Assembly: GCF_004684345.1 (NCBI RefSeq)
Contig: NZ_CP038469.1
Location: 2,294,001 to 2,358,000, forward strand
Direction: 5' to 3'
DNA: 64,000 nucleotides
Source of the DNA: Citrobacter tructae
GTDB lineage: Bacteria > Pseudomonadota > Gammaproteobacteria > Enterobacterales > Enterobacteriaceae
In this document: in pieces, positions 18,589 through 27,132 of the stretch
How the letters are laid out: each line of letters opens with the position of its first letter
How positions within the stretch are numbered: the first letter of the stretch is position 1
The notes under the pieces: generated by a model
What the model saw: the letters and a program-made list of their open reading frames with translations, nothing else
Database searches by the model: none
What the model was told of the DNA's origin: nothing
Translations under genes and position numbers: made by a program

Positions 18589-18842
18589 AAAAAGTACGAA
18601 AGCGAACTTGACTGCAAAGCACAGCCGACCATTTTAAAAAAGCACAAAATGTAAACAAAAGTAAAGACATTAAGTGCTGTTTCACTTCATTCCTATTGCA
18701 TTTTAGGATTTTTTATATTTTTTAATTAGATTATTCTTACTCTATTGGCCCGATCTCATCGCTACTCGCCCATTTGCCCACATTCATCTTCTGGACAACA
18801 CTCTACGATGACACCACTGACCCAACACGTGGAGCAAACACC
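18589..18842. promoter_or_regulatory. AT-rich divergent region between cdiB and the metallo-hydrolase gene
   Basis: About 250 bases, notably AT-rich at 18630-18745 compared with the genes on both sides. It must hold the cdiBAI promoter on the minus strand and the promoter of the gene at 18843. I cannot pick a convincing -35/-10 pair. The A/T tracts would suit H-NS binding, which is inference. Confidence 0.4.
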
Positions 18843-19619
18843 ATGAACATCACGCAAATTCGTAACGCTACGCAGCGCATCACCTTTGGTGGAATGACTT
18901 TTCTGATCGATCCGATGCTGGCAGCGAAAGGCGCGTATGCGGGTTTTGCCGGAACGGCACGCGCGGAGATCCGCAACCCAACCGTCGATCTACCCGTTGA
19001 TATCGCAACCCTGCTCAACGTCGACGCGCTGATCGTGACCCATCTGCATGAAGATCACTGGGATGAGTCTGCGGCTCGCATTGTGCCGAAAGACAAACCG
19101 ATCTATGTACAAAATGAGCAGGATGCGCAGGTGCTGCGAGGTCAGGGTTTCACGCAACTGACCGTCCTGACACACAACACCATGCTGGGCGACATCACCC
19201 TGCGTAAAACCGGCGGTCAGCACGGCTCCGATCGCGCTTACGCCATCCCGCAAATGGCGGAACGCTTAGGCGAAGCCTGCGGAATTATCTTCCAGCATCC
19301 GGCGGAAAAAACGCTGTATTTGGTCGGCGACACCATCTGGCGCGACGAGGTGGAAACCAACATGCGGAATTTCCAACCCGGCGTGGTAGTACTGAATGCG
19401 GGATTTGCCCACGTCATCGGTTTTGGGCCAATCATTATGGGCGCGGAAGATGTGCTGAAAACCCACTTCACGCTACCCGAAGCACAAATTGTGGCAACGC
19501 ATATGGAAGCGATTAACCACTGTCTGCTGACCCGCGCGGCGCTGAAAGAGTACGCACGCGACAACCAGATTGCGCAATTCGTTAACGTGCCGGAAGATGG
19601 CGAAACCCTGACGTTTTAA
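18843..19619 (+). CDS. Metallo-beta-lactamase-fold hydrolase (UlaG-like)
   Basis: A 258-residue protein from the ATG at 18843 (MNITQIRNATQRITFGGMTF), chosen over an upstream in-frame start because the homology begins here and GTGGAGC lies before it. The metal-binding motif THLHEDHWD gives His67, His69, Asp71 and His72; further ligands are likely in LVGDTIWRDE and VATHMEAINH. The layout is that of the UlaG/YcbL-type branch, which cleaves phosphodiester or lactone bonds in small molecules. The substrate is unknown. An AraC-type regulator follows 18 bases downstream on the same strand and may control it. Confidence 0.8.
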   Translation: MNITQIRNATQRITFGGMTFLIDPMLAAKGAYAGFAGTARAEIRNPTVDLPVDIATLLNVDALIVTHLHEDHWDESAARIVPKDKPIYVQNEQDAQVLRGQGFTQLTVLTHNTMLGDITLRKTGGQHGSDRAYAIPQMAERLGEACGIIFQHPAEKTLYLVGDTIWRDEVETNMRNFQPGVVVLNAGFAHVIGFGPIIMGAEDVLKTHFTLPEAQIVATHMEAINHCLLTRAALKEYARDNQIAQFVNVPEDGETLTF

Positions 19620-19637
19620 TGCCCGCAGAGGAATCGT

Positions 19638-20588
19638 ATGCAGCCGCTTACCGTTGCCATTGTTGCCGTGGAAGATTTCAGCCCGTTTCACTTTTCGGTG
19701 CCGTGCATCATTTTCAGTGACAAAGTGGCGGTGAAAAAGCGCTTTGAGGTGCAACTGTGCGCCGAACAGCCCGGCATCGTCTCCTCGCAGGATGGCTTCT
19801 CCATTACCGCAGCTCATGGTTTTGAGGCTGTGGAAACCGCCGATATCGTGGTGATCCCCTACTGGGGCACCACGGCGCATCGCCCGCCACAAAACCTGCT
19901 TGACGCACTCAACAGTGCGCGACAAAACGGCGCGCAGATTGTCGGGCTGTGTCTGGGTGCATTTGTCCTTGGCTATGCCAGTCTGCTGGATGGCAAACGG
20001 GCGGCCACACACTGGGAGTTCGAACGGGATTTTCAGGCCCGCTTCCCGGCGGCTCGTCTGGATATCAACGCCCTGTATGTAGATGATGACGGCATTATTA
20101 CCTCGGCAGGCACCGCCGCCGCGCTGGATTGCTGCCTGTACGTTATCCGCCAGCGTTTTGGTAGCACGGTGGCGAATCAGATTGCCCGACGGATGATTGT
20201 GCCGCCACATCGTGAGGGCGGTCAGGCGCAGTTTATCGAACAACCGGTAGCGAAAAACACCCAAGATCAGCGCATCAACGCCCTGCTCGACTATTTGCGC
20301 CAGCATCTCCACGAACCCCAAAATCTCGACGTTCTGGCCCAGCGGGTGATGATGAGTCGTCGCACCCTAACCCGCCACTTTATGAAGGCTACCGGGTCGA
20401 GCGTCGCGGAATGGCTGATTGCCGAGCGCCTGCGCCGTAGCCAGACGTTGCTGGAATCCAGCTCGTTGCCCGTTGAGCGCATCGCTGAGCAGGTCGGATT
20501 TCAGTCGCCCGTCACCTGGCGTCAGCATTTTAAATCCCACTTTGGCGTCAGTCCGGCTGAATGGCGCAAAACCTTTCGTGGCGTTTAA
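19638..20588 (+). CDS. GlxA-type transcriptional regulator (DJ-1/PfpI + AraC)
   Basis: A 316-residue protein with two domains. Residues 1 to about 180 form a DJ-1/PfpI-like domain with the nucleophile elbow IVGLCLGAFVLGYA. Residues about 215-316 form an AraC double helix-turn-helix (VMMSRRTLTRHFMKATGSSV and IAEQVGFQSPVTWRQHFKSH). This architecture is that of the FtrA/GlxA regulators, which sense small metabolites through the N-terminal domain. The spacing suggests co-transcription with the hydrolase before it. Its stop codon overlaps that of the convergent methyltransferase gene. Confidence 0.85.
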   Translation: MQPLTVAIVAVEDFSPFHFSVPCIIFSDKVAVKKRFEVQLCAEQPGIVSSQDGFSITAAHGFEAVETADIVVIPYWGTTAHRPPQNLLDALNSARQNGAQIVGLCLGAFVLGYASLLDGKRAATHWEFERDFQARFPAARLDINALYVDDDGIITSAGTAAALDCCLYVIRQRFGSTVANQIARRMIVPPHREGGQAQFIEQPVAKNTQDQRINALLDYLRQHLHEPQNLDVLAQRVMMSRRTLTRHFMKATGSSVAEWLIAERLRRSQTLLESSSLPVERIAEQVGFQSPVTWRQHFKSHFGVSPAEWRKTFRGV

Positions 20589-21193
20589 CCGCTTTTTTTC
20601 GCCAGCCAGATGGTGTGCCCGGCGCAGTGCGGATCTTCCATCACCATCTCGACCACCACAAAGCCATGCGCTGACAGCAATGCGCGGTATTCATCCGGTG
20701 CGAGGCTAGCGTGAAACAGCGGCTCGCCCTCAAATTGCCCCATGGCGATGCCGTTATCCGTACCGCTGGTAAACATCAGCGCGCTACCGGGATGGCTGAG
20801 ACGGTCAAAAATCGGGAACATCTTTTGTTGGTCCCGCTGGGTTAAATGGAAAAAGCTGTCCCACGCGATCAGACCGTCAAAAGTTTCGTTGAGCGCCAGC
20901 TTGCGCATATCCTGCTCCAGCCAGCGCTGTGCGGGAAAAGATTGCCGGGCGCGCGCCAGCATCGCCGCGGAACCATCAACGCCCGTAAGCTGAAAGCCTT
21001 GCTGGATAAAATAACCGGCAATCGGCAGACCGTTGCCGCAGCCAATATCCACAATACTGCCCTGCCCGCCCATCACGGTGATGAACTTGTCCAACCAGTT
21101 TTTCTCGAACAAGGTGCGCGAGCGCTGGCTGGCAAAGGCATCCGCATGGCGTCGGTAGATGGACAGAATATTATTTGCCGCAGAGTCGCTCAC
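20585..21193 (-). CDS. Class I SAM-dependent methyltransferase
   Basis: A 202-residue protein. Motif I is IVDIGCGNGLPIAG (47-60), followed by LTGVDGSAAMLARA, the acidic loop that binds the adenosine part, then LIAWDSFFHL (motif IV region). The size and small C-terminal part fit a small-molecule methyltransferase; the substrate is not readable. It converges on the GlxA-like gene, with the two stop codons overlapping by a few bases. The second MITE copy begins 27 bases upstream of its start, so the element lies in or next to its promoter. Confidence 0.85.
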   Translation of the reverse strand: MSDSAANNILSIYRRHADAFASQRSRTLFEKNWLDKFITVMGGQGSIVDIGCGNGLPIAGYFIQQGFQLTGVDGSAAMLARARQSFPAQRWLEQDMRKLALNETFDGLIAWDSFFHLTQRDQQKMFPIFDRLSHPGSALMFTSGTDNGIAMGQFEGEPLFHASLAPDEYRALLSAHGFVVVEMVMEDPHCAGHTIWLAKKSG

Positions 21194-21220
21194 GATTTCC
21201 TCTCTTTTTTATTCTGTATA

Positions 21221-21367
21221 AGAGCCTATCCCAGTAGGCGTTATTGGCGCAGACAGTTTGAACACGGTCAGCGCGGAAGAACCGGAGCGTACACGCAGTA
21301 CGTGAGGATTCTGAGCACCGTCCAGGTTCAAAATGGCAAGCAAAATAGTCCTAATGGGATAGGCTCT
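21221..21367 (+). mobile_element. 147-bp MITE-like inverted-repeat element, copy 2
   Basis: Same ends and length as the copy at 766-912 and the same orientation, about 94-95 per cent identical by eye. TIRs are 21221-21233 and 21355-21367. The flanking trinucleotide is TAA on both sides (21219-21221 and 21367-21369), different from the TTA of copy 1. Each copy therefore appears to have its own target duplication. It sits just upstream of the lacI promoter. Confidence 0.85.
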
Positions 21368-21443
21368 AAACATCACGACGATAAATCCTCTAGCACACGA
21401 TCCGCAACCCTGGAATGCGCCTCGCAGAACCAATGAGCAAATC

Positions 21444-21471
21444 CCCCAAAACCGCCTCGCTGTGGCATCAT
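21444..21471 (+). promoter_or_regulatory. lacI promoter
   Basis: CCCCAA (21444-21449), 16 bases, then CATCAT (21466-21471). The alignment with the weak E. coli lacI promoter is clear around AAAACC and GGCATCATAGCG. Like the E. coli one it is far from consensus, which fits low repressor levels. Confidence 0.55.
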
Positions 21472-21506
21472 AGCGTGCAGATAACGACATGACAGGGGTG
21501 ATAAAC

Positions 21507-22589
21507 GTGAAACCGGTAACGTTGTACGATGTAGCAGACCATGCAGGAGTCTCTTACCAGACCGTCTCGCGCGTCGTGAATCAGGCCAGCCACGTTTCCG
21601 CAAAAACCCGACAGAAAGTTGAGGCCGCGATGGCGGAACTCAATTACATCCCTAACCGCGTCGCACAGCAGTTGGCAGGCAAACAGACGCCGCTGATTGG
21701 CGTTGTGACGGCGAACCTTGCCCTGCACGCCCCCTCACAAATCGTTGCTGCCATAAAATCCCGCGCCGACCAGTCTGGCGCCAGCGTGGTGATCGCCATG
21801 GTCGAGCGCAGCGGCGTAGAGGCATGTAAAGCCGCGGTCCACAACCTGCTTTCTCAACGCGTAACCGGGCTTATCATCAATTATCCGCTGGATGAAAAAG
21901 ACGCCATTGCCGTGGCCGCCTCCTGTGGCACGGTGCCAGTGCTGTTTCTCGATGTCTCTGACCAGACGCCAATTAACAGCGTGATTTTCTCCCATGACGA
22001 CGGCGCGCGCCTCGGCGTTGAACATCTGGTTCAGTACGGGCATCAGCGTATCGCCCTGCTGAGCGGGCCTCATACTTCGGTATCGGCAAGGCTCCGGCAC
22101 GCGGGCTGGCACAAGTATCTGGCGCACTACCAGCTGCAACCCGTAGCTGAACTGGAAGGCGACTGGAGCGCGATGTCTGGTTTTCAGCAAACGCTGCATA
22201 TGCTCAATAGCGGTAATCTCCCCACCGCTGTGCTGGTTGCCAACGATCAAATGGCGCTGGGGGCGATGCGAGCAATCAGCGAGTTCGGTCTGCGTGTAGC
22301 GGTGGATATCTCGGTAATCGGCTACGATGACACCGAAGACAGCGCCTGCTACATCCCACCGCTGACCACTATCAGGCAGGATTTTCCGTTATTGGGTGAA
22401 ACCAGCGTCGACAGGCTGCTGCAAATTCCCCGTGGCGAATCAACCGTGGGCAACCAACTGCTGCCCGTAACTTTGGTTAAGCGCAAAACGGTTCTGCCTC
22501 CCGATACGCAAACCACCTCTCCCCAGGCGCTGGCGAATTCACTGATCCAGCTCGCGCGGCAAGTTTCTCAGCTCGCACCTAAATTGTGA
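21507..22589 (+). CDS. lacI: LacI, lactose operon repressor
   Basis: A 360-residue protein, the same length as E. coli LacI, from the GTG at 21507 (VKPVTLYDVADHAGVSYQTV) with AGGGGTGA before it. An in-frame ATG at 21489 is also present, but the GTG matches the known E. coli start. The N-terminal helix-turn-helix includes YQTVSRVVNQ, the same recognition residues as E. coli. The hinge, the periplasmic-binding-protein-like core and the C-terminal tetramerisation helix (LANSLIQLARQVSQLAPKL) are present. It represses lacZYA and is released by allolactose. Its stop codon lies inside operator O3. The usual neighbour mhpR is about 21 kb away. Confidence 0.97.
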   Translation: MKPVTLYDVADHAGVSYQTVSRVVNQASHVSAKTRQKVEAAMAELNYIPNRVAQQLAGKQTPLIGVVTANLALHAPSQIVAAIKSRADQSGASVVIAMVERSGVEACKAAVHNLLSQRVTGLIINYPLDEKDAIAVAASCGTVPVLFLDVSDQTPINSVIFSHDDGARLGVEHLVQYGHQRIALLSGPHTSVSARLRHAGWHKYLAHYQLQPVAELEGDWSAMSGFQQTLHMLNSGNLPTAVLVANDQMALGAMRAISEFGLRVAVDISVIGYDDTEDSACYIPPLTTIRQDFPLLGETSVDRLLQIPRGESTVGNQLLPVTLVKRKTVLPPDTQTTSPQALANSLIQLARQVSQLAPKL

Positions 22590-22602
22590 ACGCATAACAA
22601 TT
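22582..22602 (+). promoter_or_regulatory. lac operator O3
   Basis: AATTGTGAACG followed by CATAACAATT, overlapping the lacI stop codon. It matches E. coli O1 at 19 of 21 positions as I align it, much closer than E. coli's own weak O3. Its centre is 91 bp from that of O1, the same phase used for looping in E. coli. Confidence 0.85.
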
Positions 22603-22603
22603 G

Positions 22604-22619
22604 TGTGAGTCAGTTCACT
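22604..22619 (+). promoter_or_regulatory. CRP site of the lac promoter
   Basis: TGTGA, six bases, TCACT. Its centre lies 61.5 bases before the expected transcription start, exactly as in the E. coli class I lac promoter. Confidence 0.9.
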
Positions 22620-22636
22620 CATTGAACGCCCCATCC

Positions 22637-22666
22637 TTTACAGTTGGGATCGCTTATCCGTATTTT
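22637..22666 (+). promoter_or_regulatory. lacZYA promoter
   Basis: TTTACA (22637-22642), 18 bases, TATTTT (22661-22666). The -35 and spacing equal those of E. coli lac P1. The expected start is near 22673, the first base of O1. Confidence 0.85.
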
Positions 22667-22672
22667 GATTGA

Positions 22673-22693
22673 AATTGTGAGCGAATAACAAAT
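22673..22693 (+). promoter_or_regulatory. lac operator O1
   Basis: AATTGTGAGCG followed by AATAACAAAT, 17 bases before the lacZ start. It differs from E. coli O1 at two positions in my alignment. It lies 401 bp (centre to centre) from O2 and 91 bp from O3. Confidence 0.92.
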
Positions 22694-22710
22694 TCAAACA
22701 GGATACCGTT

Positions 22711-25700
22711 ATGAACCTGAACACAGATTCACTCTCCGCTGTTCTGGCCCGCCGTGACTGGGAAAATCCCGGCGTCACGCAACTCAACCGTCTGGAGGCG
22801 CACCCGCCGTTCTGTAGCTGGCGCTCAGCGGATGATGCGCGTATCAATCAGCGCTCGACTCAGTTACGCTCGCTGAATGGCAAATGGCAGTTCGCCTGGT
22901 TTCCCGCGCCGGAGGCAGTGCCGGAAAGCTGGCTGACAAACGATCTACCACAGGCTGACACTATCAACGTCCCCTCTAACTGGCAGATGGACGGTTACGA
23001 TGCGCCGATTTATACCAACGTCACCTACCCGATCCCGGTTAATCCCCCTCATGTTCCAGCGGAAAACCCTACAGGGTGTTACTCGCTCACATTTAATATT
23101 GAAGACGCGTGGTTAGATGAGGGGCAGACGCGCATTATTTTTGACGGCGTCAATTCCGCGTTTCATCTGTGGTGCAACGGTCGTTGGGTCGGCTACGGTC
23201 AGGACAGCCGCCTGCCGTCTGAATTCGATCTTAGCGATTATCTACTGAGCGGCGAAAACCGCCTGGCCGTCATGGTGCTGCGCTGGAGCGACGGCAGCTA
23301 TCTGGAAGACCAGGACATGTGGCGGATGAGCGGTATCTTTCGCGATGTCTCCCTGCTGCACAAGCCCACTACGCAAATCAGTGACCTGCGCATTAACACC
23401 CGCTTTAACGACGACTTCAGTCGCGCAGTGCTGGAAGCGGAAGTCAGGGTGGCGGGCAACGAGAGCGAAGATTTACGCGTCACTCTGCAATTGTGGGAAG
23501 GTAAAACGCTCACTCACGAAACGACCTCCCCGCTCGGCAGCGAGATCGTTGATGAACGCGGCGCTTATCATGACCGGGTTACCCTGCACCTGAACGTCGA
23601 AAACCCGGCGCTGTGGAGTGCCGAAACGCCCAATCTGTACCGCGCCGTTGTCCAGTTACGCACCGCTAACGGAGTGCTGATTGAAGCGGAAGCCTGTGAC
23701 GTTGGCTTTCGTCAGGTTCGTATCGAAAACGGCCTGCTGCTGTTAAACGGTAAGCCACTGTTGATTCGCGGCACCAACCGTCATGAGCATCACCCGGTCA
23801 ACGGTCAGGTGATGGACGAGGCGACGATGGTGCAGGATATTCTGCTGATGAAGCAGAACAACTTTAATGCCGTGCGCTGCTCCCATTACCCGAACCATCC
23901 GTTGTGGTACACCCTGTGCGATCGCTACGGCCTGTATGTGGTTGACGAAGCCAACATTGAAACCCACGGCATGGTGCCGATGAATCGCCTCACCGACGAT
24001 CCCGCATGGTTGCCAGCCATGAGCCAGCGCGTCACGCGCATGGTGCAGCGCGATCGCAACCACCCGAGCATTATCATCTGGTCGCTGGGCAATGAATCCG
24101 GTCACGGCGCGAACCACGACGCCCTCTACCGTTGGATAAAATCCGACGATCCGTCACGTCCAGTACAGTATGAAGGTGGCGGCGCAAATACCGCGGCGAC
24201 CGACATTATTTGCCCAATGTACGCCCGCGTCGATCAGGACCAGCCCTTCCCGGCGGTACCGAAATGGTCGATTAAAAAGTGGCTGTCGATGCCCGGCGAA
24301 CAGCGTCCGCTGATCCTCTGCGAATACGCCCACGCCATGGGCAACAGTTTTGGCGGCTTCGCCAAATACTGGCAAGCGTTCCGTCAATATCCGCGCCTGC
24401 AGGGCGGGTTTGTCTGGGATTGGGTGGATCAGTCGCTAATTAAATATGATGAGAACGGCAAGGCGTGGTCAGCCTACGGCGGTGACTTTGGCGACACGCC
24501 TAACGATCGTCAGTTTTGCATGAACGGACTGGTGTTCGCCGATCGTACCCCGCACCCGGCGTTATATGAGGCCAAACATGAACAGCAGTTTTTCCAGTTC
24601 ACGTTACTGTCGGGCGCTGAACGCCAGATTGAAGTGACCAGCGAATATCTGTTCCGCCGCAGCGATAACGAGATTCTGCACTGGACAATAACCCAGGACG
24701 GTAATCCGCTGGCCGCCGGAGAAATCGTGCTGGATATCGCCCCGCAGGGCCGCCAGGTGATTACCCTGCCAGATGTCCCGATGCCGGAAACCGCAGGTCA
24801 GCTCTGGCTGACGGTGCGTGTAGAGCAGCCTGTGGCAACCGCGTGGTCAGATACCGGCCATATCAGCGCCTGGCAGCAGTGGAAGCTGGAAGAAAAACTC
24901 AGCCAGGCACAGCCACCACGTATCAGCACCACGCCACAACTGAACGTTAGCGAGAGTACCTTTACTGCGGCGGTCAACGACAAGCGCTGGCAATTCGATC
25001 GTCAGTCTGGCCTGCTAACACAATACTGGATTGGTGATAAACCTCAGTTGTTAACCCCGCTCACTGACCAGTTCACCCGTGCGCCGTTGGACAACGACAT
25101 CGGCGTGAGCGAGTCAACCCGCATCGACCCTAATGCCTGGGTTGAACGCTGGAAGGCCGCCGGTCATTATCAGGTCGAGGCAACGTTACTGTACTGTGCT
25201 GCCGACACGCTAAGAAATGCAGTGCTGATTACCACCGAACATGCCTGGCAATATCAGGGCAACACTCTGTTTATCAGCCGTAAGTCCTACCGTATTGACG
25301 GCAATGGTGAAATGCAGATAACGGTGGATGTCGATGTCGCCAGCGGTACGCCGCATCCGGCCCGCATCGGCCTAAGCTGCCAACTGGCACAGGTCGCAGA
25401 GCGAGTGAACTGGTTAGGTCTCGGCCCGCATGAGAACTACCCGGATCGCCTGAGCGCCGCCTGTTTCGATCGCTGGGATCTGTCGCTTGATGAGATGTAC
25501 ACCCCGTATGTTTTCCCGAGCGAAAACGGTCTGCGCTGCGGCACACGCGAACTGCACTACGGTGCGCACCAGTGGCGCGGAGACTTCCTGTTCAATATCA
25601 GCCGCTTTAGCCAGCAGCAACTGATGGAAACCAGTCACCGCCATCTGCTGCAGCCGGAAGCGGGCACCTGGCTCAATATTGATGGCTTTCATATGGGCGT

Positions 25701-25794
25701 CGGCGGCGATGATTCGTGGAGTCCTTCCGTGTCGCCGGAATTTCTGCTGAGCACCGGACGCTACCACTACCAGTTCGTCTGGGGCCAAAAATAA
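22711..25794 (+). CDS. lacZ: LacZ, beta-galactosidase
   Basis: A 1027-residue GH2 enzyme (E. coli: 1024). It hydrolyses lactose and makes the inducer allolactose. The acid/base Glu462 lies in WSLGNESGHG and the nucleophile Glu538 in LILCEYAHAMGN, corresponding to Glu461 and Glu537 in E. coli. The jelly-roll, immunoglobulin-like, TIM-barrel and C-terminal beta-sandwich regions are all collinear with the E. coli protein. The few length differences fall in the first residues and in the linker region around residues 635-760. The start ATG follows AGGATACC. Operator O2 lies inside the coding region. Confidence 0.98.
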   Translation: MNLNTDSLSAVLARRDWENPGVTQLNRLEAHPPFCSWRSADDARINQRSTQLRSLNGKWQFAWFPAPEAVPESWLTNDLPQADTINVPSNWQMDGYDAPIYTNVTYPIPVNPPHVPAENPTGCYSLTFNIEDAWLDEGQTRIIFDGVNSAFHLWCNGRWVGYGQDSRLPSEFDLSDYLLSGENRLAVMVLRWSDGSYLEDQDMWRMSGIFRDVSLLHKPTTQISDLRINTRFNDDFSRAVLEAEVRVAGNESEDLRVTLQLWEGKTLTHETTSPLGSEIVDERGAYHDRVTLHLNVENPALWSAETPNLYRAVVQLRTANGVLIEAEACDVGFRQVRIENGLLLLNGKPLLIRGTNRHEHHPVNGQVMDEATMVQDILLMKQNNFNAVRCSHYPNHPLWYTLCDRYGLYVVDEANIETHGMVPMNRLTDDPAWLPAMSQRVTRMVQRDRNHPSIIIWSLGNESGHGANHDALYRWIKSDDPSRPVQYEGGGANTAATDIICPMYARVDQDQPFPAVPKWSIKKWLSMPGEQRPLILCEYAHAMGNSFGGFAKYWQAFRQYPRLQGGFVWDWVDQSLIKYDENGKAWSAYGGDFGDTPNDRQFCMNGLVFADRTPHPALYEAKHEQQFFQFTLLSGAERQIEVTSEYLFRRSDNEILHWTITQDGNPLAAGEIVLDIAPQGRQVITLPDVPMPETAGQLWLTVRVEQPVATAWSDTGHISAWQQWKLEEKLSQAQPPRISTTPQLNVSESTFTAAVNDKRWQFDRQSGLLTQYWIGDKPQLLTPLTDQFTRAPLDNDIGVSESTRIDPNAWVERWKAAGHYQVEATLLYCAADTLRNAVLITTEHAWQYQGNTLFISRKSYRIDGNGEMQITVDVDVASGTPHPARIGLSCQLAQVAERVNWLGLGPHENYPDRLSAACFDRWDLSLDEMYTPYVFPSENGLRCGTRELHYGAHQWRGDFLFNISRFSQQQLMETSHRHLLQPEAGTWLNIDGFHMGVGGDDSWSPSVSPEFLLSTGRYHYQFVWGQK
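23074..23094 (-). promoter_or_regulatory. lac operator O2 inside lacZ
   Basis: On the minus strand AAATGTGAGCG followed by AGTAACACCC, nearly identical to E. coli O2. Its centre is 401 bp downstream of the O1 centre, the same distance as in E. coli. Confidence 0.88.
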
Positions 25795-25804
25795 TAATAA
25801 AAAT

Positions 25805-25826
25805 CGGGCAGGTTGGTGCCTGCCCG
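25805..25826 (+). other. Hairpin between lacZ and lacY
   Basis: CGGGCAGG, six bases, CCTGCCCG: a perfect 8-bp stem in the lacZ-lacY gap. There is no T run after it, so it is more likely an mRNA-stabilising or processing hairpin than a terminator. Confidence 0.6.
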
Positions 25827-25849
25827 CATTCATAGTAAGGAAGTCTGTT

Positions 25850-27103
25850 ATGTATTATTTAAAAAACACTAACTTTTGGATGTTCGGCTTTTTCTTCTTC
25901 TTTTACTTTTTCATTATGGGTGCTTATTTCCCCTTCTTCCCTATCTGGTTACACGATGTAAACCATATCAGCAAAGGTGACACCGGGATCATTTTCGCCT
26001 GTATTTCACTGTTTTCGTTATTATTCCAGCCTGTTTTCGGACTGCTTTCCGATAAGCTTGGCCTGCGTAAACACCTGCTGTGGGTAATTACCGGAATGCT
26101 GGTAATGTTTGCCCCGTTCTTTATTTACGTTTTTGGCCCGTTATTACAGGTTAATATTTTACTGGGTTCGATTGTCGGCGGGATTTATCTTGGCTTTATT
26201 TACAATGCCGGCGCTCCGGCGATTGAAGCCTATATTGAAAAGGCCAGCCGCCGAAGCAACTTTGAATTTGGTCGCGCGCGCATGTTTGGCTGCGTGGGCT
26301 GGGCGCTGTGCGCCTCGATTGCCGGGATTATGTTCACCATCAATAACCAGTTCGTCTTCTGGTTAGGTTCTGGCTGTGCGGTCATTCTGGCATTGCTGCT
26401 GCTCTTTTCAAAAACAGATGCCCCCTCATCTGCAAAAGTCGCGGATGCGGTAGGCGCCAACAACTCGGCATTCAGCCTGAAACTGGCGCTGGAGTTATTC
26501 AAACAACCGAAACTCTGGTTCCTCTCCCTTTACGTGGTCGGCGTTTCCTGTACTTATGATGTGTTTGACCAGCAGTTCGCCAACTTCTTTACCTCGTTCT
26601 TTGCCACCGGCGAACAGGGCACCCGTGTGTTTGGCTACGTCACGACCATGGGGGAATTACTCAACGCCTCGATCATGTTCTTTGCGCCGCTGATTGTGAA
26701 TCGCATCGGCGGAAAGAACGCCCTGCTGCTGGCCGGTGCGATCATGTCGGTGCGGATCATCGGATCCTCATTCGCCACCTCTGCGCTGGAGGTCGTTATC
26801 CTCAAAACGTTACATATGTTTGAGATACCGTTCCTGATTGTCGGTTGCTTCAAATACATCACCAGTCAGTTTGAGGTGCGCTTCTCGGCGACGATTTACC
26901 TGGTGTGTTTCTGTTTCTTCAAACAGTTAGCAATGATTTTCATGTCAGTTCTGGCCGGAAAAATGTATGAGAGTATTGGTTTCCAGGGAGCTTATCTGGT
27001 GCTGGGGGTGATCGCGCTGAGCTTCACACTGATTTCCGTATTTACCCTTAGTGGGCCGGGGCCATTTTCCCGCGTTTTCACCCCAGCAAGTAAACAAGTC
27101 TGA
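25850..27103 (+). CDS. lacY: LacY, lactose/proton symporter
   Basis: A 417-residue, 12-helix major facilitator protein, the same length as E. coli LacY and collinear with it. The sugar-binding and proton-coupling stretches are recognisable: IEAYIEKASRRSNFEFGRAR (holding the equivalents of Glu126 and Arg144), FGYVTTMGELLNAS (Glu269), SVRIIG (Arg302) and LHMFEIPF (His322, Glu325). It imports lactose across the inner membrane. The ATG follows GTAAGGAAG, 55 bases after lacZ, with one hairpin in between. Confidence 0.97.
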   Translation: MYYLKNTNFWMFGFFFFFYFFIMGAYFPFFPIWLHDVNHISKGDTGIIFACISLFSLLFQPVFGLLSDKLGLRKHLLWVITGMLVMFAPFFIYVFGPLLQVNILLGSIVGGIYLGFIYNAGAPAIEAYIEKASRRSNFEFGRARMFGCVGWALCASIAGIMFTINNQFVFWLGSGCAVILALLLLFSKTDAPSSAKVADAVGANNSAFSLKLALELFKQPKLWFLSLYVVGVSCTYDVFDQQFANFFTSFFATGEQGTRVFGYVTTMGELLNASIMFFAPLIVNRIGGKNALLLAGAIMSVRIIGSSFATSALEVVILKTLHMFEIPFLIVGCFKYITSQFEVRFSATIYLVCFCFFKQLAMIFMSVLAGKMYESIGFQGAYLVLGVIALSFTLISVFTLSGPGPFSRVFTPASKQV

Positions 27104-27132
27104 AGACGAATGACAGGGAAGGAATATCTTCG

